From the NCBI GenBank assembly GCA_902702965.1, contig CACRXP010000391.1, positions 166,738-230,737 on the forward strand: a DNA stretch of 64,000 bases, in the 5' to 3' direction. Shown here piece by piece: positions 1-14,648 of this stretch. This DNA is from Spirometra erinaceieuropaei (Eukaryota; Platyhelminthes; Cestoda; Diphyllobothriidea; Diphyllobothriidae). The translations under genes were made by a program, and so were the position numbers. How positions within the stretch are numbered: position 1 is the stretch's first letter; each line of letters starts with the position of its first letter. The notes under the pieces are model-generated. The model saw only the letters and a list, made by a program, of their open reading frames with translations. It searched no databases and was not told the origin of the DNA.

Positions 1-2464
1 CATTAAAATTACTTCGCAAGGTATGCTTAACGAGATATGACACAATCGGTAGCGGACAGGTATCTGCTAGTATTTTGTCATTTTGAAGTGTTCCGTAGAA
101 TAAAGTCAGTTATCCCACCGCGGTGAAAACATTAAGAGTTTGAGGGCATTTGGGTCTGTAGTAAAGAGGAGCTGAGGTGCATTTCCGACACTTCAGAGCA
201 AGTCATAAACTGCAAAGTCTCGGAAGCTCGAGGAAGAGGCTCGCGTTCTAAAGAAGCTGAGCATTAGACCGATAGCCAAATTAACTAGGGCATTCCGATT
301 ATCCCACAGTCCACCAGAACAACCACAACAAGGTTCGTAAATTATTTTGCCAACCAACTAAATTTACGAAGACAAACCTCTTTGGCAGCCGCAACGCTGC
401 CAGATGTAAACTGCCCCAACATGTTAGAATCTTCGATGTAAAAGGGATATTCTTCTTCAAGAACTATAGAGCCACTTCCATTGGGATGAACGGGATAAAA
501 AATTGCTCGGAGAGATGCAGCCCTTCATCTTTGTAGCCGTTAAAAGGTCTAAAGGACCGTCGTCAGATCGCCACAGTCATTCGAGGTAGTTACCGAAGTT
601 GCCAAACTAAGACTGCTGAAGTACGACTACGAGTCTCAGGCGGCAATTAACAAACAGAACCAAAAATTGAACTATTTCAGTCGTGGACGCAAGATGATGA
701 TGCGCATACCAGCCCCTACGTTGTCGCTATTTGGACGCGAAGGAGCGAAGTTAGACCGTAAAACGCTAATGAAAAAGCTCATGAGGTCGAATAAATCTGC
801 AGGCGTACCGGGCCGAATATAGAGGCGGCGTTTGAGGTGGTAAGTTAATTTAAAGGGGTAGGACGTCACTCAAGCGCAGTACTCACATTATGAACAACGA
901 CATAGTGGAAATCTGCTGAATTGTTGGTGTAGTTGAAGAAATTAATATACTGAGCATAAGAACCGTCTCTGACTCCAATATGTGGATTCCCAATCAAGAT
1001 TTACTGTCCGGAAAGAAGCTTCTAAACGCTCATAATTGCCAGTGGGTTAGATTTTACATCCCGTGGCGCTTTTAATCGCATTGGTAATGGGATTATGGAA
1101 TATCTTTGAAAATCCCTCTACGTGATCTGCTCCGTGAAAAACGCAGATGCTTGACACCCATAAGGTCAACGAGAAAGTGGCATTACGAGTACGTTTCGGA
1201 CCAGCGTGTTGCCACGTCAACGTTGCTTATCAGGAAGTTTTAATTCGAGGTGAGGTCAACGTTTCTGGCACTGAAGTGGTTGAGTAAACGCCATCTCACT
1301 GGGCGTCAATCCTACGTTTCGTGAACCCAGTCACTGGGGCCACGATGGAAAACGTTAACGTCAAAGCATGATGACAATGAGTGGAGGCACAAGGCCATAA
1401 CCCAAGTGGGCTCACTGTGCGTCGCACACCGCAAAATTATTGAGCCGAGATGACACCTCCCCAGGACACACCAACATATCGCTTCAAAATCATCCTGGTA
1501 TGGCTACTAACTCGCTCAAAAGCATGAGCTATTTTACCGGTTTTACAAGTCTGAATTGCGCTACTTCGTGGTCTACTACAAACAACACAAATCGCCATAT
1601 AGGTGAGTTCAATAAAAGAAGTGGATTAGCTTGGTTTACAGCAGCAAACCTTAGAACAATTGTCCTAGGGACTTCATTTGCCTGGGCGCAAAGTAGCATA
1701 AGTAACGAACGACCCCATCGATACCGTCCCTTTTTCTTGTAGTTGCACATCACACAGACGCCATCAGGATGGTCGGACGAAACATGTGGGTTAAGCATAA
1801 CTGCAAACAAGCAGACAAGTCGGCATGTGACCAAGTCGACTTAATTTATATTACCGGGCTTAGCAACTAAAGGAGATTGTTAAACAACTCGTTTATGTGT
1901 CTTTGCCAATCACCATTCCGACAAATTTTTATTCCGTCCAGCGGAAGAAATACTAAAAACTCATATAGTGTTATTGACCCTTCATCCTCGATACAACATG
2001 GCAGCAAGCACAGTTACCTAGGGGAAAGGCGATCCAGCCAGAAACACCGTTTTATTTGGCAGATTTTACATTGGTAAAACAAAATAAAATAATTTAGCAA
2101 CTAAATTTTTGACTTCGTATCTTATATGACCGGTGTGGTCAGAAATGCCTAAAAATAGTTCCCGGAATGCCGTTGTAGCTGCAGGGCACACAATAATACT
2201 CTATTTTCCAAGTTCCACAAATATTGCCATGTTACAATTGAGAAGTCAAGTTGGCGAACGCACGTTTTCGGTAATTCTTCCTCAGGCCAATACAATTACA
2301 GGAACGAATGAAAATGTACAAAATCAACAGTGTTTATAGATGCCTCAAGGGCTATTAAGTCACTAACACTCATCATCCCCACGCCGCCCGCATGAGAAGG
2401 TCGGCGGGTGTTAGTCGTCGTATGAACCCCAAATTTCAAATCCCACAATATTGTTATTAAGAGT
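1..2464. other. No recognisable gene
   Basis: I see no protein family, RNA gene or clear repeat here. Open frames are short (about 100 codons or less) and overlap on opposite strands without family motifs. It is most simply intergenic or intronic DNA, possibly including unrecognised old repeats. Confidence 0.5.
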
Positions 2465-2840
2465 AATTAGAATTTTTATTCAAGATCTGTGGGAGTCCTT
2501 TTATAAGAAGTAAGAATAACTTTTAGATGAATTTTAGAATTTTAGAACAGGTATACAGCATCTATACAATACTTAATTCATAGTTATTAAATAAGTAGTA
2601 TGTCCCGAAGAATGATGAGCAGTGAAAAAAATTTCTAGCATATAAACAAACTGAGTTTAACTTGATTAACACTATAGGAGGAAAAAATCGCTTCTGAATG
2701 CATAAAAAGCAGACACGAACGGTCTGTGTGTGGCAGTGTAAAACGAATTTCATGCGGAGCTAAGTGGGCGGGTCAGGCGGGACTTGCCTGTGTGCGGTAC
2801 TGAGTCATGGTATTTGACGACGATACGAATCCTAAATAAT
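2465..2840 (-). repeat. Degenerate LINE-B 3' UTR remnant
   Basis: This stretch aligns by eye, with many mismatches, to the 3' untranslated end of the minus-strand LINE-B at 12684-13080. Shared landmarks in the same order are an atttttatt-plus-caag/aaag start, a tct(t/a)tacaa block followed by aattcatagtt, a gaaaaaaa run, and an aggagaaaaaa/aggaggaaaaaa block. It has no coding capacity. It supports that the LINE-B 3' region is a genuine dispersed repeat end and not unique flanking DNA. Confidence 0.5.
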
Positions 2841-2870
2841 TATTGACGGTCGCGACATAAATGTGCAAGA

Positions 2871-3950
2871 AGTTACTAAGGATCAGGACGTATCATACTC
2901 CAGGCTTCTTGATCTTTCGGTCCGCTGCGCCCTGATAGTCTCCAAAGCACGCAGAACGACCAGGTTTATCCTTCGGAATTTTAAAATTAGTGATATGAGA
3001 ATGCGCAATTATAGAATTCCGTCAGACCTGGCCTAAAATAATGTTCGTTTTTATTTAGCCTCCTGCGTTCCGCGGAGCGGAAGAAAAAAGTATCCGTTGA
3101 ACATTTTTTCCAAGAAAGATTTAACCTCCAATTGCCGAAATTTGATGTACCAAAAACGCTCCGAGCTTATGGATCTCGTCCCCCTTTCGTTTCGTCAATT
3201 ACAAAAGGGACAATTCTTACTATATAAACTGTTAAACAATAGCGCTTTCAACCCGCTTACTACTTTGAAACATCCTGAACACCCCGACGTAATAGTCACC
3301 GTGGGGTCTGTTTATTTCTTCCTCTCGAACGTTCCGTTAAATATCGTCCGTTCTTTTCAATGAACACAATTGCAATTTGAAGCCAATTACCAAGGAATTC
3401 AAAAAGTCTGCAGAATTATTCTGCGTTTAAGAGAACTATTACTTGTTATTTGAGTTGCTAAAATCTCCCACACATTTTGGGTGCTGAATCCACCGTTTTA
3501 ACTGGCCGTAGTGATGAAGTTCTAGGTCTCTGATCCCATGTCCGGTCTCACAACGGACAGTTTCTTCAGCCGACAGGGAGAAACGGTTCTTCAATGCCTC
3601 TGGTTGGTCCCGTTCCGATTTCATGTTATGGGATGGAGACTGGAATATCCGATGCAACTTTATCCATGTTTTTCTGGACTGACGTCATTTAATTGGCAGC
3701 AGTTTTTATTCTCCCGAACCGTCCTAGGTATACAAAACGCCATCCTCTGCATTTACTCATCAAGAGTTTTCTTCACTGTTAGCCCGACCCGTGCTTTATC
3801 TTTCTTTCAAAATGCCTGTGAAGTGACAGCAGATACTACTGCTTGGACAGTCAACATACTTTATCAGATTTGGTGGATTTCAGACGTTGCAGTAGGTCGG
3901 GCGGGTAACTTGACCCAAGTGTGATCAAGCAATTACTGTTATTATAAGTA
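2871..3950 (+). pseudogene. Decayed 3' end of a LINE-A retrotransposon
   Basis: Nucleotides 2880-3060 match 10390-10570 of the LINE-A copy at 9124-11361, including the shared block atagtctccaaagcacg. The open stretch 3097-3363 matches the C-terminal region after the RT of LINE-A: shared patterns are FRQLQKGQFLLYKLL versus FRRLQKGLFLLFKLL, and FNPLTTLKHP versus FNPLTSLRHH. The following DNA to about 3850 resembles the LINE-A 3' UTR, including its caatgcctgtaaactgg-like block. Several frameshifts and stops are present. No RT core is left, so this is a 5'-truncated dead copy, clearly older than the copies at 9.1 and 45.5 kb. Confidence 0.75.
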
Positions 3951-4289
3951 TTATTATTAGATGCAGATGACTTGACATTTTCCAGAATAAACTGTTTAAG
4001 AATCGATTCTTCTGCTTTTAATAGATGAACAGCGGGTTCAACTGTAGGCGCCTTCTTCCTTCAAACTTAACATCCTTCATGCCAACTGTAGTTGATTCTT
4101 TCCTCAAACTAATGTACACACCGACACTTACGTATGCTATTGTAAAGCTCTCGACATTTTTCGGAGCTACTTCTGTCCAAATAATGATCTAAATATTTTA
4201 AATAATTTATTGTAATGCTTTGCAGAAGGTCTTCGAGACCCAATTCCACGGAAAACGTTGAAATCGAGTTCCACTTCCACTGACTAAAC

Positions 4290-5680
4290 ACTCAGTAGTT
4301 ACGCATGATATTCCTAACTCTCTTAGAAAACAGCTAAGAGATTTTCCCGCTCTGCTTAACAAACTCTTTTCAGTATTTCTCGTAAATTGCTTCTTTCCTG
4401 AATATTGGAAAACTTTTATTATTGTTCCGGTATTTAAATCTGGCTATCGTTCTGACGTTCAGAACTATCGAGGTGTCCATAAAACGCCTTCTCTCGATAA
4501 AACCTTTGAAAAAATTATCGCCTTAAAAAGTTCCCACTTTTGCATAGCCCATCAAGTTATTAGCCCTTCCAAGCATGATTTTTTACCAGATCGCTCTTGT
4601 GAAACATGTCATTTGTCGTTTCTCAATCTACTTACTTCTCTTCGTAATGACCATTTATCTGTTGTCCTTATTGGTTTTGATCTTAGTAAAGCCCTTGATA
4701 AAGTGCCACATAAAAGACTGTTGGTTAAATTAGAACCTCTAAGACTTCATAACCCTCTAATAGATTTAATCAAGTCATACGAGTCCAATCGTAAGCAAAA
4801 GGTTTTAGTGGGAATTTCATTCTCCAAAGAGAGCCCTATCGTAAATGATGCTCTACAAAGTACCGTTTTAGGTCCTCCTTTGTTCCTTCCTGCTTTACAT
4901 AAATGAAATCTCAAAGACAGTTAAATGTCCTTAATCCCTTATTTGTGCTGACGATCGTCGATGGGTATATTCATTCAATAAATCTACGAGCCTTCATTGC
5001 CTGGAGCAAATCCATGCCGAATTGCTTGCTCTTTCAGCGTGGAGCTTAAGTGGGTAGTGGGATTCTCTCCGTCTAAATGTCGCTCTCTGTGTTTTGCACC
5101 TGATAGGCTCGCCCAGCCAGTGGTCTTTCAAGGCACAAATAGGACTTAATGTACCACCACCGAGGATTTGGGTTTAAGCTACATCAATGATCTTGATCTC
5201 TCGCCACACGCTGACAGAATTACGGCCAAGGCTGTCCAGATATTTGGCTTCATTTCTTACCATCACTATCTTCCCGAAATTATTTTAAGACTCCTATAGA
5301 ATGTTTGTACTTTCACTTATTGAGTATTGTTGTCCATTCTTTGGTGTGATGAACAAGGCTGGTCGTTAAAAAATTTTCAAAAATATTTTTCTAGAAAAAC
5401 GTTCGTCACGGAACATCCAAATACTTTCTACTCAGATAGGTACCAGATAGCTAGCCTAACATGGGTTCGAAGACTAGAAGCAGGCTTCTGTCTCCTCTTT
5501 CGTGTAAATAATTGTTCAAATAGTTCTCGGAGTTCAGCCCCTACTCCTGTATTTCGCTTTCACAATATTCGTACTTCTTCCTTGGTTCCTTCCTTCGATC
5601 TTTCATTACATACATCGTGTCCCCCACAGAATGCGATATCGTACCTGACAATTTCTCTCAGAGAGATAGGGCGGCTTGTT
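4290..5680 (+). pseudogene. Decayed non-LTR reverse transcriptase fragment
   Basis: Translation in shifting frames gives ordered LINE RT blocks. At about 4390-4450 is a FPEYWKTFIIVPVFKSG-like block (consensus W..a.v.PifK.G). At about 4560-4610 is a SKHDFLPDRSCETC-like block (hGFr.grSc). Motif A at 4670-4720 reads IGFDLSKALDKVPHKRLL, with the catalytic Asp still present. Motif C near 4935 reads CADD in place of YADD. A C-terminal LSLIEYCCPFFGV block lies near 5310. The only clean open stretch is 4613-4906. The family is jockey/CR1-like and related to, but distinct from, LINE-A. The endonuclease and both ends are not recognisable. Confidence 0.7.
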
Positions 5681-6289
5681 TTATGTGCACGCTCTAGTCG
5701 CCATCAGTTTCGCCGATCACCGACGCTAATCAGAATTCGACTCTGGCCCCCGCGACTTCGGACGCCCACCCCACACCCCCAGCGTCGAATTTTGCGACTT
5801 TTGAGCTCATCACCTCATTTCAACCACGAGCACTCCATCGACTTTCTTGGCGAACGCTCTGTATTCACCATCTACTAGAGGATTTGTCGAATCTCCTTTG
5901 TCCTCACCTCGATTGGACTCTAAGCGGACTGTGACCGACCACGCCTGCCTTCCTCTCGTTTCGCCACTTCGACGTAAGTGACCTCATCCGGCCTTTCCTT
6001 GATGATGCCCGTCCCGATCCTTTTACTCAGTACCGCATTCAGGCCAGTCCTGCCTGACCCGCATACTTACCCCTTCATGAAACACTGTCACATGCGGGTT
6101 GGTCGTGCCTGCTTATTATCCTCTCATGGGCGACAGTTTTCCCGATATTATTAATCTAGTCTTATGCATTTTGTTTATTTGACGGGAGTTTTTTCATTGC
6201 TCACTCATCATTCTTTGTAACAGACTACTTATTCAAGCGACAACATCACGCTTTACTTCGAGTACTCACTGTTTTCCAAATCCGTTCAA
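5681..6289. other. No recognisable gene; probable LINE-derived flank
   Basis: Between two decayed LINEs. A C-rich patch lies at 5750-5790. I see no motifs in it. Confidence 0.35.
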
Positions 6290-8520
<2,231 letters not shown>

Positions 8521-8788
8521 GACAGAAGTCGGCTTTTACAGCATGACTATGCACAGCCATTTTTGTAAAAAACCCTCCGCAATTATTTACAGTGACCTTA
8601 TGCACTAACTTAAGATTACGATTGAACTGTGACTCAATCACAATGTAAATGCCCGTAATTTTATTTTTGAGTACGAATCTGCGAAAGCACTGTACATAAG
8701 TAGGATCACTAAGGGCTCTGCCTCTAACCCACCAAATATATACATACATATATACTGGAAAGTCGGCATCCCAAGAAATAAAATTTGA

Positions 8789-9123
8789 AGGCAGAGGCGT
8801 ACTTTGGGAAAGGTATTTTATTGCGTGAATTTTCGACGCTGGTTCCCCAGGTCGTCGTCAGACGCAGACTGAGAGTAAATGTGCCGGCAACAGTTAACAT
8901 CTGGCAGTGCACACAAAAAATCGATAGTCGTTCGCGTTTGCGCCCGTTAGCGGCCGCTATTTGCGTCAATCCGGCCCGATTGGCTCTCGTCTCTTCCATT
9001 TCTCCTTGAGACTTTTGTACGCGGCGTCCAACTCGATATGGCGGTTGATGCACGATTCGTCCGAGTGCATGGCCTCAAGGAACTCTCGGCCTTTCTTTAA
9101 GGGGCAGGCACCTACAATCCGTG
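8789..9123 (-). mobile_element. Inverted copy of PLE 3' end, outer part
   Basis: This is the reverse complement of 16717-17051, the end of the Penelope-like endonuclease plus its 3' untranslated region. Both copies translate to the same 89-residue stretch without a difference, so they are close to identical. The repeat continues at 11362-11466 after a LINE-A insertion. Partial inverted or direct copies next to the main body are typical of PLEs (family knowledge), so this arm and the PLE at 11.5-17.1 kb may be one integration product. Confidence 0.9.
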
Positions 9124-11361
9124 CAGACTTTATCGTCGTTTCCATCTGCAGAACGATGTTTCTGTTCTGCCCTTGATTTGTGATATTTTTGATCGAGCTA
9201 AGAGATTGTCTGAAGAAAAACAGCTAGCCGAAGAGGTACAGTTTACCGAAAACCATTCGTTAAATGTCTCGAAACTTTTCTCTAGAAAAATACGAACTCA
9301 GAGAAAGACGCAGCATCCCATCCTCCGAGACGATCTCGGAAATCCCATAGTTGATGCCCAGTTAACCGCTGATAGCTTCAATGATTTCCTGTCCAAAACG
9401 TTTATAGAAGACTCGACCACTCCGCTTCCGACCATCCAGTCATTGACCGGGGCAGTTCTAGAAACTATAACTTTCACTCTGTGGGATGTGACTGTTGCGA
9501 TTCGGCGTTTTCGTCAATCTTATAGTCCAGGCACTGATGGTGTCCCAGTAAGCATTTTAAAAGCCGATGCAAACACGATCTTCCCATCCCTCTTATGCAA
9601 GATATTTAATCTCGCTCTTGAAAGTGAAACTTATCCTACCTTGTGGAAGGAATCACACATTTTGCCCATTCCTAAGCACGGCAAATCTACATCATTTGAT
9701 GACTTTCGGCCAATAAACACCCTCCCTGCAGTTTCGAAGATCTTAGAGACATTGATCAAGGATAAGATGATGTGTCACTTAACAGCGAATAACTTACTGA
9801 GTGCTGCTCAGCATGGATTCCTCAAAGCTCGATCTTGTGACACCTGTCAACTCTCTTTCTTTGACTATGTTCTCCAATCTAGGGACCATGGTTTTGCTCT
9901 TTACACGGTATATTTCTATTTCACTAAGGCTTTTGATCGTGTTGACCATGCTCTTCTCCTCTTGAAATTGTCCTCTTTCGGAATAGGTGGCAAACTTTTG
10001 AATTTTATATCTTCTTACTTGGGCACTCGCACACAACGAGTTAAGATTTCCAATACCATCTCCAACCCCACACGTGTGAGGAGTGGAGTTATTCGGGGTA
10101 GTGTACTCGGCCCGCTTTTATTTTGCCTTTTCGTTAATGATGTACCCGATTTATTTCAGAATGGTAAGCCTTTCATGTATGCCGATGATCTTAAAGTTGC
10201 ATATCGATATAAACCGGCAGATCATGACATCGTGCTTGAGCTCCTAAAGAGCGATCTACAGACTTTCGCCCAGTGGTGCCGCACATGGCGCCTTTCTCTT
10301 TCTTGGCATAAGTGCTCATTCATGGTGGTTGGCGACGACCACCAGCCTCAACTAAATATTGAAGGTCACTCCATAAATGTGCCTAGGGTTATAAAAGATC
10401 TGGGCATATCATACTCCAAGAGTCTCAATCTCTCGGAGCACTGTGCCTTGATAGTCTCCAAAGCACGTAGAACGACCGGGTTTATCCTCCGAAATTTTAA
10501 AACTAGGGACATTAGAATGCGCTTTTTCAACATGTACGTTAGACCTGGTCTGGAATACTGTTCGTTTTCATTTAGCCACATGCGTGCTTCTGAGCGGAAG
10601 AAAATAGAATCCGTTCAACACTTTTTTACCAAGAGAATTTTAACCCCGGAACACCGACATTTGTCTTACCAAGAACGTTGCCGGCTTACAGGCCTCGATC
10701 CTTTATGGTTCCGTAGATTACAAAAAGGACTATTTTTGCTATTTAAACTCTTATATAATCACACATTTAACCCACTCACCTCTTTAAGACATCATATCCA
10801 CCCACGACGTAACAGTCACCGTGAGGTCTTCTTATTTCTGCCTCTGGCACGTACTGTTAAATATCGTCGGTTCTTTTCTGTAAATGCAATTGCTATTTGG
10901 AATAAACTACCCATGAGTATTAAAACTCTGCAAAATTATTCTTTATTTAAGAGAACTATTACTCGATTTTTGCATTCAGAAAAGCTCCCGCAAATTTTGG
11001 GTGCTGAATCTACTGATCAACTGTACCGTAGCGATGGCGTTTGTGGTCTCTGAACACTATGGCCGGTCTCACCAGCTGTTCCTCAACGCCTCTACTTTGG
11101 CTATCTCCAACTTCATGAAAGGAATTTGACGTCCGATAATCTCCGATACCGTGCAACCTCCCCCCTTCTTGACGGTCGATATTCTACCACCGCCGGCAGT
11201 TTTTTCTCCTGAGCCCTCCAAACCATAAAAACCACCATCAACTATATTTTTATCCCTTTAGCTCAGGAGTTTTTTTCACTGCCGGTCGGATTTATGTTTA
11301 AACGCTTCCCTTGACAATGCCTGTAAACTGGCATTAAATAAAAATTTATTTATTTATTTAT
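9124..11361 (+). mobile_element. LINE-A copy inserted in the inverted PLE arm
   Basis: The insertion is bounded by PLE sequence on both sides. The left PLE arm ends with aatccgtg at 9123 and the right arm resumes with ttctgtccc at 11362. These two pieces are contiguous in the uninterrupted PLE at 16700-16730 (read in reverse). The inserted 2238 bp is a 5'-truncated LINE: RT coding from 9131, a 3' UTR of about 300 bp after 11053, then a (TTTA)n tail at about 11341-11361. I see no clear target-site duplication. Confidence 0.85.
9131..11053 (+). pseudogene. LINE-A reverse transcriptase, 5' truncated
   Basis: One uninterrupted frame of about 640 codons, open from the 5' truncation point; a TTG at 9173 is only the first usable codon, not a natural start. 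RT blocks in order: YSPGTDGVPVSILK, FDDFRPINTLPAVSKILETLI, QHGFLKARSCDTC, motif A, RSGVIRGSVLGPLLF and motif C MYADDLKV. The C-terminal part (after about residue 450) carries the RPGLEYCS and LSYQERCRLTGLDPL blocks seen in the other LINE-A copies. Motif A reads VYFYFTKAFDRVDH: the first catalytic Asp position holds Tyr. The missing 5' end removes the endonuclease and any ORF1. The open frame with a single active-site change suggests a fairly young but inactive copy. Confidence 0.88.
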
Positions 11362-11466
11362 TCTGTCCCAAGCAAACATATGCCCCGTGTCCAGGGTATG
11401 CATGGCTACTTGAGACAGGTGGTCTCGCCTCTTTACTGCAAGTTGGTGTTCGTGAATGCGTGTTAG
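11362..11466 (-). mobile_element. Inverted copy of PLE 3' end, inner part
   Basis: Reverse complement of about 16611-16716, in the GIY-YIG endonuclease coding region. I see one mismatch in roughly 105 bp (acatatg versus acttatg). Similarity stops abruptly after ttcgtgaatgcgtgt, where the plus-strand PLE body begins. Together with 8789-9123 it forms one arm of about 440 bp, split by LINE-A. Confidence 0.88.
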
Positions 11467-12683
11467 AATATGGATCAACTTATTAACCACTTCCCGCGGA
11501 TCCTACAAAAGCACAGATCACGTCTGTTGATAAAGTGTTGAAGCGCCTCACTGGAAAAAATAACTGTCAGGAGATATTTCTAAGTACCTGAAACAAACTG
11601 AGCCCACCATTGCTAGCATCTATGGACTACCTAAAGTCCACAAAGCTGAAGTGCCTTCGCGACCGATTGTATCGTTAATCGGCGCGCCCAACTACAAAAT
11701 TTCAAAGTGGCTCTTCCACAAACTTCATCCACTTACTAGGAATTGTGAAGAGTCGATTGAGAACTCTACAGAGTTTCTTAAGAAATTAAAAGGAATCACA
11801 GTTTCCTCCGACGAGATCATGGTCTTCTTCGCTGTCGTCTCCCTCTTCACGTCAATACCATTGGATCTGGCAAAACGATTCACAGAGGACCTCCTGAAAT
11901 CCTGTGACATGGATGTTCCCGCTATTGCCTTACTCGAACTCTTAGACCTGTGTATGGAAACAAATTTTTCGTTCGACCAACAGCACTACCAACAACTGTA
12001 AGGAGCCCCAATGGGGTCATCTATCTCTGGCTTCCTCGCCGAGATCACAATGCAGAAACTACAGGCCACGGCTCTTCCGTTAGTTAGCCCTAAATTGTGG
12101 CTGCGGTACGTGGACGACACATTTGTGATCGTTAAAAAGGATCAACTAGAAACGCTCCACAACAATGCCGGGGATTTAATTCACACTCAAGAAAGAAGTT
12201 GACAACAACCTCCCATTTTTGGATGTTCTCGTGCAGCGGAAGACCGACGGGACATTGCGCGCATCGGTGTGCCGCAAACAAACCTATGCGGAAGTCATTC
12301 TACACTACGAGACCAACCACCCCATTTTCCACAAACGGAGTACGGTCAACTGCCCGCTTAATCGGGCAAAAAACACACTGCTCGGACGAAGACGACTACG
12401 GAGTCGAACTAAACTACCTGTGTGAATTATTTTCCCGAAATGGGTATCCCATGGATTTTGTGCGCCGATGCATGAGACAGAAAGAGTCAAAGGAAATGGA
12501 ACAAAGAACTTCCAGTCAGACACCCAAGCCAAATACATGGCAAACCCTCACTTACATCAAAAATGTGTCTGAACTCGTGGAAAGGCACCTAAAGAGGCAC
12601 CAAATTCTGGTGACATACAGACCAACGATTGCAATACGTACTAAGATAGTACACCCTAAGGATAGGGTCGGATATTTAGATAG
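11467..12683 (+). pseudogene. Penelope-like element reverse transcriptase, broken
   Basis: PLE RT signatures are clear. YGLPKVHKAEVPSRPIVS lies near 11620 (GLPKxHK is diagnostic of PLE RTs). Motif A at about 11828 reads FFAVVSLFTSIPLDLA. GAPMGSSISGFLAEI lies at 12004 and motif C LRYVDDTFVIV at 12100. The C-terminal HPKDRVGYLDR is at 12650. Lesions: motif A has Ala where the family has the catalytic Asp; a TAA interrupts the frame at 12001; a frameshift near 12195 moves the NNLPFLDVLVQRK block to another frame; a second shift lies near 12370. The body continues in frame at 16534 once the LINE-B insertion is removed. The 5' end is degraded before about 11540. Confidence 0.9.
12674..12683. repeat. 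Left target-site duplication of LINE-B
   Basis: atttagatag, matched at 16524-16533 by atttggatag (9 of 10). Reading across the PLE with one copy removed restores a continuous open frame from the RT end into the GIY-YIG domain, which supports this as the insertion point. Confidence 0.8.
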
Positions 12684-13379
12684 ATAGATAATTTTTATTA
12701 AAGACCCGTCGGGGTCCCATCAAAGCAAGTTAAAATAAATTTGCATGCGAGTTTTAGACGAGGTGGGCTGAATCTTTACAAAATGCAATTCATAGTTTCT
12801 GAATTAGAAGTCCATTGAGAAACATGATGATTGAGGGGTGAAAAAAACTCCTCGGAAAAAGTTAAAAATGATTGGATTAATTTTACAGGAGAAAAAACCC
12901 CTCTTTAAAAATAGTAACAGAATAAAGCGAGCAGGACTGGCCTGTAGGTGGCGGTATATAACGAAATGTTGTCGGTCATCGTCAGGGTATCATTAAATGT
13001 CCGCCTTGATGGGTACGAATGTGGGTCAGACAGGACTGGCTTCCAAATGGCATTGTATACGGGATTCACAATTGAGATCGTCTGGGCCGCATTGGTACGC
13101 CGCGTCAAAGAGGCCAGACGAGAGGAACCGAGATGTGATCGGCCACAGCACGCTTGGAGCTCAGCCGAGCAGTGAGGAAGGGAGGTACGACCGAACTACT
13201 AGTAGACAGTGAATACTGAGGGTTCCGCCGTGAGCGTCGACAGACCGCATGAGGTCGGAATGCGGGAGATGACATAAAAAACCGCGAAAATTGTCGCTAT
13301 GGGGGAAGGATAGCGATGGATTTAGAAACCAATTAAAAGCAGGGGTTTCTAATGATATAATTAAGAGTTACCACTTAAT
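12684..13379 (-). repeat. LINE-B 3' UTR and tail
   Basis: Non-coding 3' part of LINE-B, ending in (TATC)n next to the left target-site duplication. A degenerate copy occurs at 2465-2840. Short open frames at 12905-13212 occur on both strands and have no motifs. Confidence 0.65.
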
Positions 13380-14598
13380 CTACCACTTAATCCCAGGAGG
13401 ACCCTTCTCGAAGTCAAGAATCTGAGTGTTCGGGAATGAGACCGTTAACAGTGCCTTTATGCTTTCCGGTGTAAGATGGTTNNNNNNNNNNNNNNNNNNN
13501 NNNNNNNNNNNNNNNNNNNNNNNNNNNNNNNNNNNNNNNNNNNNNNNNNNNNNNNNNNNNNNNNNNNNNNNNNNNNNNNNNNNNNNNNNNNNNNNNNNNN
13601 NNNNNNNNNNNNNNNNNNNNNNNNNNNNNNNNNNNNNNNNNNNNNNNNNNNNNNNNNNNNNNNNNNNNNNNNNNNNNNNNNNNNNNNNNNNNNNNNNNNN
13701 NNNNNNNNNNNNNNNNNNNNNNNTCTGAAGAAAATGAGGAACAAGAGAATCTGAAGAATTAGGCTTGAGATATCTACGCGGCACAAACTCTAGAATGTCC
13801 TTGGAAACATTGGACATGACATCACGAAGAATGGTTTCATCGCTACAAGTGAGGAAGCCACACCATTCCAAGGATCTCATATAGTTATTTATTAAGTCGC
13901 TATCTACGCAGTCGTAGTTCATGAAAGTCTGAACGGCACTTGCCTTTTTTGAAAAGGCAAGCGGTGGGCAACAATGAATTAATACGTGGTCACTGTCAAA
14001 GTGGTCCTTTTTTAAAGCAACAGAAAGAGGAGCAATGTCATTGGTAAAGATTAGATCTAAAATGTGATTATCTCTTGTTGGAGAGCGCACCAGTTGTGAC
14101 CAATTAGAAAAATTGATAATATCTTGAAAGGACTGGAATCTGGGTGGGCAGCTATTGGAAACCCAGTCTATTTCAGAAAGTTTAAAATCCGCAGTGATTA
14201 TTTTAACATCGAAAGCAGCTTCCGAAATTAATTTAAAGATTTCACAGAGTTGAGAATCATCACTGGCTAAAGAATTTGGGGGGTTGTAGATACAGCCAAT
14301 AATTGCCTTTCTTTGCGGCGAGAGAATAACAGATGCAAAGCAGAAGTTTCCCGTGAATGAGGAAACATCCAGGTAATAGGGAGAGTGCTTTAGGTAGGAT
14401 TTAAGATAAAGAAGACAACCACCCCCCACGCCTAGTCGTGCGGTCTTGGCGGTAAAAATCGAAGTCATCTATGAGAAGGGCAGAGTCAGGAATTAGAGAA
14501 TGTGTCCAAGATTCTGTTACACATATAATATCAGGCGTCATTTCCAGAGCAATGGCTCTGGTTTGGGCCATCTTGTTTATAACAGACCTGGCATTCAA
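13380..14598 (-). pseudogene. LINE-B apurinic-type endonuclease, frameshifted
   Basis: The N-terminal strand and first loop read MNARSVINKM and CVTESWTHSLIPDSA at 14598-14410, keeping the Asn and Glu expected in the active site. A frameshift near 14460 moves the rest to another frame: GVGGGCLLYLK, IIGCIYNPPNS, ITADFKLSEIDW, NHILDLIFTN and SDHVLIHC follow to about 13970. The ADFK block keeps the catalytic Asp, but Lys stands where GDFN-type endonucleases have Asn. The SDH catalytic triplet is present. The frame enters the assembly gap at 13723 and re-emerges for about 33 codons (13481-13380) before a stop. That last piece shows no RT motif. Non-functional as it stands. Confidence 0.85.
13482..13723. 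other. Assembly gap (242 N)
   Basis: Run of N inside LINE-B, between its endonuclease and its 3' end. The true length may differ from 242; the missing RT could lie here. Confidence 1.
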
Positions 14599-14648
14599 TA
14601 ATATAATATCTAATGTGTTTCGAACGGCAATGCTATTTTCGACGGTAT

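Noticed and set aside
8724..9053. Conserved 89-residue protein repeated at 16783-17103
   Set aside because: It is an out-of-frame reading of the duplicated PLE endonuclease and 3' UTR.
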